The notes beneath the pieces were generated by a model. The model ran no database searches, was not told the DNA's origin, and was given only the letters and a program-made list of their open reading frames with translations. Positions 51,497 through 60,683 of a DNA stretch of 64,000 bases are shown here, piece by piece. The DNA comes from Haloimpatiens sp. FM7315 (GTDB taxonomy: Bacteria > Bacillota > Clostridia > Clostridiales > Clostridiaceae): assembly GCA_041861885.1 (NCBI GenBank), contig JBGVUE010000001.1, positions 2,592,001 to 2,656,000 on the forward strand, read 5' to 3'. The translations under genes were made by a program, and so were the position numbers. Position 1 is the stretch's first letter. Each line of letters starts with the position of its first letter.

Positions 51497-51727
51497 GTTT
51501 ATCCTCCTCAGTTTCCCCTGCCATCCCTTTTCATTTACAGCAAATTATATAATTAAAATATATATTTTAATTATATTATTGTATATAAAAAATAATTACT
51601 ATACTTAATTATTTTTTGATTTAATTGAAAAGGGAATTTATTATACTGTAATTATACACTATATAATTATTATTGCCAAAATTTTTTACAATATTTACAT
51701 TATTATATATTTTTTTCATTAAAGATA

Positions 51728-53248
51728 TTAGTAAATTCTGGATATAAAGAATGATATAAGTCCCATTATTGCTCCTAAAACTCCACCTAGGTAAGTAATA
51801 ACATTTAATTCCTTACTAGCTATTTCTAAAATAATTTTCTCTGCAAAAATTACATCAAAGGAATTTATTTTTTCTTCCACTATTTTTTTAATATTCAAAG
51901 TCTCTATAAAAGATTCTGATTGATTTTCTATAAATCTACTATATAATTTATTTACAAGCTTTATAGAATTTTCTTCAATAGATTTTTCATTGTCTTTAAA
52001 TAATCCATTTATAGGTTTATTCATTATGGAATCCACTATAATATTAACAATGTTTTGGACTTTTCCACAAAAACATGGATTTTCTATTATATTATCTATT
52101 TTTCTGTGGATAAAATTCTTAATATTTTTATAGTAATCCACATCCAATTCCACTACTATGTCTTTAATTGTTTCTTTATTCCCCATATTTTTATGTATAT
52201 ATTCTTTTATGTTTTCTAAGTTATTTACAGTTATACTTCTATCTATAATTAAATCTGTAAGCTTTAGAATAGTTTTTTCTTTTGCTTCATCAGATAAATT
52301 TGTAACCACATCTTTTACCTTTTTTTCAAGAATTCTATCTATTACCTTATAAGTAATTCCTATGATTTCTTCTTTATTCTCTTCTTTTTCCATAAATTCA
52401 TTTATAGTATTTATAGCCTTATCACATATTGAGTCTTTATTTAAAAACATTGCTACCATAGGATTTAAATTTTTATCTAAAGCTTCTAAAACTATTTTCT
52501 TTATCTTTATTTTAGAATCTTCTTCGTTTATCATGGCTTTGATATTTAAAACTATACTATCTTTATTACACATTAAATATTCTTTTAAACTATCTGTAAC
52601 ATCTTTAGGCATAGCTTCCCTAAGAGTTATAGAAGTACTTTCAAGGCTACTTACTTCTGACCTTAACAAATTTCTTAACTTTTCATGAAGCTCATCTATC
52701 TCTTTACATCTAAAGACTTTTTCTATTATTTTAAAACTAAGTCTATTAAAAGCTTCACTGTCTATTATAGCCTTAGGACTGTTTTTTAGTTCCTTTTCTA
52801 TGTATGTCATTATTAAATTAACTAATTTTTCTTTTATATCTTCCCTTTTAATAGTTTTAATTATGTAACTTTCTACAGCTTTATTTATCTTCAAAAGTAT
52901 AGATTCAGTATCTTCACCAAAAATATCTCTTAATTTTTCCTCTATAGTTTTACTGCAACTAGAAAAATTATGTACTTTACCTATTACCCATAGTTCAAGT
53001 TTTTTATTAATATTATCACTACAAAGTGAATTAATTATAGTATCCTTTGTTAAAAGATGGCTATCTATAGTCTCTGCAACACTCTTTGCAATTCGCGACT
53101 TTTCCTTTGGTATAACTCCAGGTGTAAAAGGAATTTTAAAACCAAATAATCTTTTTTCCTCTCTAGGTCTAAAAAGCATTTTTATGGCTAACCAATTGGT
53201 AATATATCCTATAATCGCTCCGGTTAATACAGTAATAAAAACTTTCAT
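51728..53248 (-). CDS. DUF445-family membrane protein
   Basis: 506 residues, uninterrupted. A hydrophobic N-terminus 'VFITVLTGAIIGYITNWLAIKMLFRPREEK' with the following 'GFKIPFTPGVIPKEKSRIAKSVAE' is typical of DUF445 (YheB-like). The middle is a long helical, Lys/Glu/Ile-rich region, and the protein ends in a second membrane segment 'VITYLGGVLGAIMGLISFFISRIY'. It probably spans the membrane at both ends. The function is unknown; YheB of Bacillus has been linked to sporulation. Confidence 0.85.
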   Translation of the reverse strand: MKVFITVLTGAIIGYITNWLAIKMLFRPREEKRLFGFKIPFTPGVIPKEKSRIAKSVAETIDSHLLTKDTIINSLCSDNINKKLELWVIGKVHNFSSCSKTIEEKLRDIFGEDTESILLKINKAVESYIIKTIKREDIKEKLVNLIMTYIEKELKNSPKAIIDSEAFNRLSFKIIEKVFRCKEIDELHEKLRNLLRSEVSSLESTSITLREAMPKDVTDSLKEYLMCNKDSIVLNIKAMINEEDSKIKIKKIVLEALDKNLNPMVAMFLNKDSICDKAINTINEFMEKEENKEEIIGITYKVIDRILEKKVKDVVTNLSDEAKEKTILKLTDLIIDRSITVNNLENIKEYIHKNMGNKETIKDIVVELDVDYYKNIKNFIHRKIDNIIENPCFCGKVQNIVNIIVDSIMNKPINGLFKDNEKSIEENSIKLVNKLYSRFIENQSESFIETLNIKKIVEEKINSFDVIFAEKIILEIASKELNVITYLGGVLGAIMGLISFFISRIY

Positions 53249-53504
53249 AACTATCCTCTACTACCTAAAAAAGTAGCTTTTCCTTTCAGTTTTTTAATTT
53301 ATTTTAAACTTTAAAAAATACATCTTTTGTAACTTATTTAACACCTCTTGCATTTAAATGTTAAATTAGCGTCAATTATTAATTGTAATATAGATTTTTC
53401 CTTTAGTAAAGAGATGTTCTTCTTAAAACTTCAAAAAATAAATCAGCTTTTATATTTTTTCTCTAAAAGCCAGAAGTTTAGCACTTAAAATTTTTTAGGG
53501 CGAT

Positions 53505-54958
53505 AGCCCGTTGATTTATAAGAATTTAAGAATAATCATTAGGAATGTGGATTTTCCGATTTTTGCTGGAAATTATAGAGAAAAAATTGCATAATAAAAG
53601 CATCCTTTTTATAATAGTTTTGCTTAGAAACTTACATGAAAAGGATGCTGATAAAATGAGCAAGAGTTATTTGAAACAATTACTCACCTATATTAATAAA
53701 GTATACGATATAGGTGAAAAAATCAATACCTTAAAAGATAAAAGAGTAAAATCTGAAGTGAAAATTTCAACAATTACTTTTGTTGTATTATTTGGATTTA
53801 TGCTTCAAATAAGAAGTTTCAATAGATTGGATCATTGGCTTGAAAAAGGTAAATTTAAAAAAGTGTTACCTAAAAAAACTAAAACTCCACGAATTGATGC
53901 CGTTAGGCGGTGTTTGAGCAATTTTGATTTGAATGGTTTAAAAAATATCCATAATAACATTATAAAAACAACTATAAGAAATAAGGTGTTTAGAAATGGT
54001 ACAATAGATGGCTTAAAAGTAGTTGCTATAGATGATGTAGAACTATTTGAAAGCACTAAAAAGTGTTGTGATAAATGTCTTTCTCGAGTTCATAAAAACG
54101 GAGTTACTCATTATTTTCATAGGTCAGTAGTATGTGCAACCGTAGGTTCTGATCCACATATTATTTTAGGGCAAGAAATGCTTGAGCCGAAAAAAGATAG
54201 CTCAAATAAAGATGAAGGTGAAACTACAGGTGGTAAACGGCTAATTAGAAAGCTATATCAACAATATCATCATTTTGCTGATATTATCGTAGCTGATGCT
54301 TTGTATTGTAAATCTACTTGGATAAAAGAAGTTCTTTCAATAGGAATAGATGCAGTAGTAAGAGTCAAAGATGAAAGATTGCACATTGTAAAAGATGCAT
54401 TAGCTTTATTTAAATGCCGAGAGGCAGATAAAGAATGGATTATAAATCAAGGAAGTAAAAAATATACAAAAGTTAGAGCGTGGGATGAAGATATCCTCGA
54501 AATGTCTAGTTCAAATATAAAAGTAAGATTTATAAAATTTTCAGAAGAATTTCATATTGGAGATAAGATAGAATTTAAGGAAGGATGGATTATAAGTACA
54601 GATAAATTCACGTCAGTAGAAACATTATGGACGATAATGCATAAAAGGTGGGATATTGAAAATAATGCTTTTCTTCAGTTAAAAACAGAATGGCATTTAG
54701 ATCACTGTTTCCTTCACAGCCCTACGGGCGTAGAAACTGTATTAATGTTTATTATTTTATCATTTAATTTAATGCAATTATATTTTTTTCGGTGTATTAC
54801 AGGTTTTAGAAAGAAACGGATGTTACAAATAGATATTATCGAAGATATACGAGATGAAAGATTTACCATAGAAGACAATTGGGTAAATCCAATATTTGCA
54901 AATACGTAATTTGAAATAAAAACTAGAAATTAATTATTAAGATTTATTGGGGTAGGGG
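53505..54958 (+). mobile_element. insertion sequence, DDE_Tnp_1 (IS4-like) type; ends uncertain
   Basis: It is defined by one complete transposase gene flanked by non-coding DNA between DUF445 and metG. Possible ends are TAGCCCGTTGATTTATAAGA near 53506 and, inverted, TACCCCAATAAATCTTAATA near 54958; they match only partly. No target duplication could be recognised, so both borders are tentative. Confidence 0.5.
53656..54909 (+). CDS. IS transposase, DDE type
   Basis: 417 residues, uninterrupted. Acidic catalytic candidates are in 'LKVVAIDDVELFES', 'DIIVADALYCKS' and the glutamate in 'KRWDIENNAFLQLKTEWHLDHCF', the order expected for DDE_Tnp_1 (IS4 superfamily). A CxxC pair 'CCDKCLSRVH' follows the first aspartate. 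ATG at 53656 (MSKSYLKQLL) is likelier than the upstream TTG-type starts. It is intact while many host genes show frame breaks, which is expected if the breaks are random read errors. Confidence 0.88.
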   Translation: MSKSYLKQLLTYINKVYDIGEKINTLKDKRVKSEVKISTITFVVLFGFMLQIRSFNRLDHWLEKGKFKKVLPKKTKTPRIDAVRRCLSNFDLNGLKNIHNNIIKTTIRNKVFRNGTIDGLKVVAIDDVELFESTKKCCDKCLSRVHKNGVTHYFHRSVVCATVGSDPHIILGQEMLEPKKDSSNKDEGETTGGKRLIRKLYQQYHHFADIIVADALYCKSTWIKEVLSIGIDAVVRVKDERLHIVKDALALFKCREADKEWIINQGSKKYTKVRAWDEDILEMSSSNIKVRFIKFSEEFHIGDKIEFKEGWIISTDKFTSVETLWTIMHKRWDIENNAFLQLKTEWHLDHCFLHSPTGVETVLMFIILSFNLMQLYFFRCITGFRKKRMLQIDIIEDIRDERFTIEDNWVNPIFANT

Positions 54959-55029
54959 AAAGTATATCTATTTTTGAGACCTAACGGTCTTCGAGCTTAC
55001 CAGCTATTTGAATAAATGTAAAAAATATC

Positions 55030-55064
55030 AATTCCAGTAAAAATGAAATTTTCACTGGAATTTT
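55030..55064. terminator. hairpin downstream of the transposase
   Basis: AATTCCAGT pairs with ACTGGAATT around a 15-base loop; a short T-run follows on the plus strand. Confidence 0.5.
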
Positions 55065-55106
55065 GATGCTAAATCTCTGTACTAAAATAAATAGTCTTGC
55101 TATAGA

Positions 55107-55314
55107 TATTTTTAGTAAGTATATGTATTATAAAAAAGCTATTTGAATGAACTTAGAAATTCTTATTAAAATTTTTAAATAGGCGTTAAGAAAATTGCAT
55201 GTCTGAAGGAAGAATGACTGAGTTTGCAATTTTTAGCATATTTTAAAATTTTAATGTTAGAATTTATTAGTGAAATGAACTAGCTTTTAGTAATACATAT
55301 ACTGCTAAAAATAG
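55107..55314. repeat. 208-bp palindromic element related to the 337-bp repeats
   Basis: Arms pair in blocks: TATTTTTAG with CTAAAAATA, TATATGTATTA with TAATACATATA, AAAAAGCTA with TAGCTTTT, TTAGAAATTCT with AGAATTTATTA, AAAATTTT with AAAATTTT, and AAAATTGCA with TGCAATTTT. The loop at 55200-55224 begins TGTCTGAAGGAAG and ends GAGTT, like the loop of the cbiG-cbiH repeats (TGTCTGAGCGAAG..GAGTT). It is followed by AAATACATATATTTCTA, which is also present in the 337-bp copies. Confidence 0.75.
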
Positions 55315-55358
55315 CTTTTGGAAATACATATATTTCTAAAGTTATACCTTGTTTCTAA

Positions 55359-57307
55359 TTATCTAACTTCGCTTCCTGCTGGAAGTTCTCCATTTATTGT
55401 TGTTACAAATAATTCACTGTCATCTTCCTTAGCTGCTGATAAAATCATTCCTTCTGAAAGTTCCCCTCTTAATTTAACAGGCTTTAAGTTAGCTACAAAT
55501 ATTACATACTTTCCAACTAGCTCCTCAGGCTTATAGAATTTTGCAATTCCTGATATTACCTGTTTAACTTCTCCACCTAAGTCCACTTTGAATTTTAGTA
55601 ATTTGTTTGCCTTTTTAACTGGCTCACACTCTAAAACCTTAACCAATCTCAAATCCAATTTATCAAAATCATCAATAGTTATCTCAGGTTTTATAGGTCT
55701 CATTTTAGGGGCATTTAATTTTTCTGCTTTTTTACTTTGCTCTTCTCTTATCTTTTCTAATTCCTCTAATTTTTTCTCTACATCTATTCTTGGAAATAAA
55801 TTTTCTCCCTTTTCTACCTTAGTTCCTGCCTTAGTTCCATCAAAAGAAGCTAAAGAACACCAAGAAGCACATTGAACATTTAGTTTAATGTTTATTTTTT
55901 CACTAGTCTCAGGTAAAAATGGCGCTAGTAAAACAGATATAAATCTTATAGTTTCAGATAAATTATACAAAACTGTTCCAAGTCTTTCCTTTTTATCCTC
56001 TTCTTTTGCAAGTGCCCAAGGCATAGTTTCATCTATATATTTATTTGCCCTTTTAATAAGATTCCAAATATTATCTAGTGCCTCTGGAAGCTTATATTCA
56101 TCTATTGCTTTTTCAACTTCTTTAGGAGTTTTTAGTGCAAGGTCGATAAGTTCATTATCAAGCACATCTTTGCAAACTGGTGCTGGAATTACTGAATCAA
56201 AATACTTCTGAACCATAGCTACAGTTCTTGATACAAGATTTCCAAGGTCATTTGCTAGATCTGAATTGGTTTTATTTATAAACTTTTCATTTGTAAATAC
56301 TCCATCAGAGCCAAAAGGAATTTCATGTAATAAATAATATCTAACTGCATCTGCTCCAAATTCCTTAACAAGTATTTCAGGGTCTACTACATTGCCTTTA
56401 GATTTAGACATTTTTCCACCATCAACTAAAAGCCATCCATGACCAAAGACTTGTTTAGGCAATGGTAAATCTAGAGCCATTAGCATAATTGGCCAGTAAA
56501 TTGTATGGAATCTTATAATGTCTTTTCCTACAAGATGTACATCACAAGGCCAGTATTTGCCCATTAAGTTTTCCTCAGAATTTTCATAGCCAAGAGCTGA
56601 TATATAGTTAGATAGTGCGTCCATCCAAACATAAACCACATGTCCCTTGTCAAATTCTACTGGAATTCCCCAGTTAAAAGAGGTTCTTGAGACACAAAGG
56701 TCTTGAAGTCCTGGTTTTAAGAAATTATTTATCATTTCATTTTTCTTGACTCTGGCTGAATAAAATCAGGATGAGTTTCTATATACTCTATAAGCTTATC
56801 TGCATATTTTGACATTTTAAAGAAATAAGCTTCTTCTTTTGCAGTTTCTACAGGTCTTCCGCAATCTGGGCATTTCCCATCTACTAGCTGAGTTTCAGTC
56901 CAAAATGACTCACAAGGAGTGCAATACCAGCCTTCATAGCTTCCTTTGTATATATCTCCTTTTTCGTATAATTTATTAAATATCTTTTTAACAGATTCTA
57001 TGTGGTAGGAATCAGTAGTTCTTATATATTTGTCATAGCTTATATTCATAATTTCCCATAAATGCTTAATTGTATCCACTATTTCATCTACATAAGCCTT
57101 TTCTGAAACTCCCTTTTCCTCAGCTATTCTTTGAATTTTTTGACCATGTTCATCTGAGCCAGTTAAAAACATAACGTCATAACCTGTTAATCTTTTAAAT
57201 CTAGCTACAGCATCTGCAGCTACTGTTGTATAAGTGTTTCCAATATGAAGTTTTGCAGATGGATAATATATTGGTGTGGTTATATAAAATGTTTTTTTAT
57301 CTTCCAT
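55359..57307 (-). CDS. metG: methionyl-tRNA synthetase (one frame break)
   Basis: About 649 residues. The HIGH-type motif is 'PSAKLHIGN' (about residues 16-24). Zinc-type cysteines are 'CTPCESFW' and 'CPDCGR', and KMSKS is 'GKMSKSKGN'. A C-terminal tRNA-binding (EMAP-like) domain, 'FDKLDLRLVKVLECEPVKKANKLLKF', ends the protein. The frame breaks in the T5 run at 56740-56744; one base restores 'PESRKNEMINNFLKPGLQDL'. As an essential gene without another copy in view, it argues for a read error. It is preceded by a T-box leader. Confidence 0.97.
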
Positions 57308-57349
57308 TTGAATTCCTCCCTAAATATTATTTTATAATTTTTTAAAAAA

Positions 57350-57612
57350 TAAAACGCCTCTATAAGAATTTATCTCCTTATAGAGGCGTAAATATACGCG
57401 CTACCACTCTAATTCATTATTATTTCTCAATAATAACCTCACTAGGTGACAATCATCACCTTGCACTTTAACGGTTGCTTCCGCACTTCTCTACTTAAAT
57501 TTCAAAAGCATGCTATAGGGCCATCTTCATAAGCTTATACATCACTGGCTTTCACCTACCCCAGCTCTCTTTAAATGCTTAAACTCACTACTCTTCCTGT
57601 CATCGCATAATA
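57350..57612 (-). ncRNA. T-box leader of metG
   Basis: The minus-strand leader shows AGGAAGAGTA, then AGAGAGC and GGTGAAAGCC of stem I. The probable specifier is ATG (Met) at 57532-57534, followed by GCCC. The core GAGTGGTAGCGCG (57394-57406) has TGGT to pair with the ACCA end of tRNA-Met. A perfect terminator stem CGCCTCTATAAG/CTTATAGAGGCG (57354-57389) is followed by a T-rich tract. Uncharged tRNA-Met would switch metG on. Confidence 0.92.
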
Positions 57613-57642
57613 TATAATTTAGTTAAAATCTGATTATTATTT

Positions 57643-57672
57643 ATTATATACCTAGTATTACAATTTTGTCTA
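57643..57672 (-). promoter_or_regulatory. promoter of the metG leader
   Basis: TAGACA, 18 bases, TATAAT on the minus strand, about 30 bases before the T-box. Confidence 0.6.
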
Positions 57673-57738
57673 TAGACTATTTCATTAAATTAAGTAGATT
57701 TAAAAATAAAATTCATTAGTCTTAAAAAAATACTAAAC

Positions 57739-58296
57739 CTATATCAAATTGTCATATTTAAAATAAATGCTAGCACCTGTAAGCCTTTTGTAGGTTTTAA
57801 CATCATTTACTATTTTTCTCTTTTTAAAAAAGAAAAAGGATATAGCCTCCCAAAGAAATACCCAGCCTCCTATGTTTACACCTTGAGCTAAAGTTATGTA
57901 GACAAGTTCATTTCTAGCAAGATTAGCCATTAAATAGGAAAGAGCCAAAAACGCGAAGGAAATAACAATGTAAGACAAAAACTTTTTATAGGATTCTTTT
58001 AAAAATTTATTTTCCATATGAGTATAAAAATTATAATAGGTTTTAAATCCTGTTGTAATTATTTTCTCTCTGGACTTATCTTGAATTTCTTTTGGCAAAT
58101 AAAAACATATGTCAATACCATACTTAAGTGGTATATCCTCAGAACAGTTCTCAATAAATAAAACTAGATCTGGGTCCATGTCTCTTTTTTTAAATGAAGC
58201 ATGGTCCCAATCATTAAATACATCTGTGTATTTATCAAGGGATATCTCTATAATGTAATTACCAGTACTCGGATTTATTTCGAATATTTTATTCAA
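57739..58296 (-). CDS. hypothetical protein with two membrane segments
   Basis: 185 residues, not recognised. A soluble N-terminal part of about 105 residues ('YIIEISLDKYTDVFNDWDHASFKKRDMDPDLVLFI', ending in a helical 'FKTYYNFYTHMENKFLKESYKK') comes first. Two membrane segments follow ('FLSYIVISFAFLALSYLMANL' and 'VNIGGWVFLWEAISFFFF'), then a basic tail. The start ATG at 58296 is supported only by position; the region upstream has GAGGAG about 40 bases away. It is divergent from the MATE gene. Confidence 0.65.
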   Translation of the reverse strand: MNKIFEINPSTGNYIIEISLDKYTDVFNDWDHASFKKRDMDPDLVLFIENCSEDIPLKYGIDICFYLPKEIQDKSREKIITTGFKTYYNFYTHMENKFLKESYKKFLSYIVISFAFLALSYLMANLARNELVYITLAQGVNIGGWVFLWEAISFFFFKKRKIVNDVKTYKRLTGASIYFKYDNLI

Positions 58297-58560
58297 ATAA
58301 TTTGTCTTTTTAGAAAAAACGCTTTTTAAATTCAGTATAAACTCCTCCTCAAAAATATGTATAATTAAATTTTATCACAAAAACTAAGACTTTTTATAGT
58401 TTTACTTAAAAGTAACCGCTAAATAATATAAAATTTTAAAAATTCTCAATAATATCTTTAATATATACTATTCACTTTACCCTTCATTTTATGAGAAGTA
58501 TCAATAAAGCCATAACTTTGTTATAATATTTAAATATATAGAATTCTTATAATTTTCAAA

Positions 58561-59916
58561 TTGGGGGAGATTATTATAAATGACATAAAAATTGAAACAA
58601 TAAAAAAAGTTTTAAAGTTAGCCTTACCTGCTGTTGGAGAAATGACCTTATATATGATGATATGGGTTCTTGATACTATGATGGTAGGATGGTATGGCGG
58701 AAATATAGGAGTAAGCTCTGTAGGCCTTAGTTCTGAAGTACTCTATACTTTTGTTAATATATTTATAGCCGTTGGCGTATCTGTTGGGATTACTTCCTTA
58801 GTAGCTAGAAAATATGGGGCCAAAGAGATAAAACAAGCTGAAGAATATGCCACCTTAGGATTTTTTCTAGGTCTAATTTTAGCCATTATTATATCCAGTT
58901 TTTTATTTGTATTTTCTAAAAATATATTAACTATAGCTGGTGCTAAGGGAAAAATATTAATTTTAGGAGCTTCTTATATGAAGATAGCTTCTGTAGCTGT
59001 ATTTTTTAATATGTTAAATAGTCTACTTAATGGAGTTTTAAGAGGCTACGGAAACACAAAAACTCCTCTTCTAATTTCAGCTCTTATTAATGTATTTAAT
59101 TTATTTTTTGACTGGGTTTTAATTTTCGGAAAAGGCCCCTTTAAGGAAATGGGAGTAGAAGGAGCTGCTATTGCTACACTAATAGCTCAAATAGCAGGAC
59201 TTATTTATAATATTTTATACTTTATTAAAAAATCTAAAATTAAAATTAAACTAAACTATATTAGAAACCTACGATTTCATAAGCTAAAAGAACTTATGAG
59301 ACTTTCTCTGCCTTCATCAATGCAAGAAGGAGCTTTTGATATAGCAAGACTTATAAATACTTTTATGATAATGCACATAGGAAGTGTTGCCTTTGCTGCT
59401 AACCAAATAACTACAACAATTGAATCTCTATCATTTATGCCCGGCTGGGGTTTTTCTGTAGCTGCAACTACCCTAGTTGGCCATAGCATAGGAGAAAAGA
59501 AAAATCTTAAGGCTAAAGAATACGCCAATACCTGTGCTATACTTGGAGCTATTATCATGGGTTTTTGTGGTCTTTTATTTATTATATTCCCTAAATTTTT
59601 AATTTCTTTATTTATTCAGTCAAAGGAAATAGAAGTTATAAATTTAGGAGCTTTATGTGTTATGATAGCCTCTGTGGAACAGCCTGTAATGGCACTTGGC
59701 ATGATATACGGAGGTTCTCTTAAAGGTATGGGCGACACTAAAACCCCTTTTAAAGTATCCTTTATATCAAGCTGGCTTATAAGACTTCCTCTTATGTACA
59801 TAATTATTTATGTTTTAAAACTTTCTGTTATTTACGTATGGTGGGTTACTGCAGTTCAGTGGATATTTGAAGGGATAGTTCTCACCTTACTTTTCAGACA
59901 TAAATTTAAAAAATAA
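58561..59916 (+). CDS. MATE-family multidrug/Na+ efflux transporter
   Basis: About 445-451 residues with twelve membrane segments in two MatE halves ('LALPAVGEMTLYMMIWVLDTMMVGWYGG' opens half one, 'LRLSLPSSMQEGAFDIARLINTFM'-like opens half two). It exports organic cations or drugs using Na+ or H+ gradients. The start is uncertain: the in-frame TTG at 58561 overlaps the ribosome site GGGGGAG. An ATG at 58580 is one base out of frame and would read MNIKIETIKK if one A were missing. A strong terminator follows. Confidence 0.9.
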   Translation: MGEIIINDIKIETIKKVLKLALPAVGEMTLYMMIWVLDTMMVGWYGGNIGVSSVGLSSEVLYTFVNIFIAVGVSVGITSLVARKYGAKEIKQAEEYATLGFFLGLILAIIISSFLFVFSKNILTIAGAKGKILILGASYMKIASVAVFFNMLNSLLNGVLRGYGNTKTPLLISALINVFNLFFDWVLIFGKGPFKEMGVEGAAIATLIAQIAGLIYNILYFIKKSKIKIKLNYIRNLRFHKLKELMRLSLPSSMQEGAFDIARLINTFMIMHIGSVAFAANQITTTIESLSFMPGWGFSVAATTLVGHSIGEKKNLKAKEYANTCAILGAIIMGFCGLLFIIFPKFLISLFIQSKEIEVINLGALCVMIASVEQPVMALGMIYGGSLKGMGDTKTPFKVSFISSWLIRLPLMYIIIYVLKLSVIYVWWVTAVQWIFEGIVLTLLFRHKFKK

Positions 59917-59966
59917 TTGGTTTTTTAAATACAATAAAATTGAGTAATTTATATAATATAATAAAA

Positions 59967-60005
59967 AGCTATCCAAGATTTTATTAAATAAAACCTTGGA
60001 TAGCT
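59967..60005. terminator. bidirectional terminator after the MATE gene
   Basis: AGCTATCCAAG pairs with CTTGGATAGCT; the inner TTTTATT/AATAAAA extends the stem. It separates the convergent MATE and LUD genes. Confidence 0.9.
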
Positions 60006-60011
60006 AAATTT

Positions 60012-60658
60012 TTAATATCCTAAATCTTTATTTACTATAATAACTTTAATTCTTCCTTTATTGCCTTCATTTTGTCTTGCAGTAACTAGAAAATGACTAC
60101 AAATTCTATCTTTACTACTACAATCAACGCAGTAGCCAATTTTAGCACAAGGAGTATCTTTATTAAGTCTCTTAGCATTAATTGGAGAAGCTATATTTTT
60201 AACCCTATTTTCTGCTTCTTTTAAGTCCCTTACTATTTTGTTTTTTCCAGCAACTATTATAACAGTTTTAGGACCGTAAATTAAAGCAGCTATCCTATTT
60301 CCATTACCATCTATATTGTAAAGTTCTCCATTTTCAGTTAAAGCATTAGTAGAAGAAAAATAAGCATCTGCAAAAAAACTATCTCTATATATTTTCTTAA
60401 TATCTTCTTTTGTAAGTCCTTCTTTGTACCTATCCAAAATTTTATAGTCTTTATTTTTTAAATGCTCTATAACTCCAGTTTCAAATAAAGTCATTGAACC
60501 TCCAAAGCCTACAGTGGCTTTAAAAGTTAAAATATCATCTATTTTCTTTAAAAGCTCTTTTTCATCTTCTACAAAATAACCTTCCATATTGTTTTTTTTA
60601 AATTCTTTATAGTCCTTAAAATTCTCTCTTTTTCATACCATAAAAGATTTTCATCCAT
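60012..60658 (-). CDS. LUD-domain protein (one frame break)
   Basis: About 215 residues. The LUD (DUF162, LutC-like) fold is suggested by 'VGFGGSMTLFETGVIEHLKN', 'FFADAYFSSTNALTENGELYNIDGNGNRIAALIYGP' and 'VIIVAGKNKIVRDLKEA'. Four cysteines near the end ('CAKIGYCVDCSSKDRIC') could bind metal. The N-terminus 'MDENLLWYEKER' starts at ATG 60658 behind GGAGGG. It joins the rest if one base is added near 60622 (reading 'NFKDYKEFKKNNMEGYFV'). Its role in lactate or related metabolism is unproven. Confidence 0.85.
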
Positions 60659-60683
60659 AAAAATCCCTCCTAATTTTAGAATA

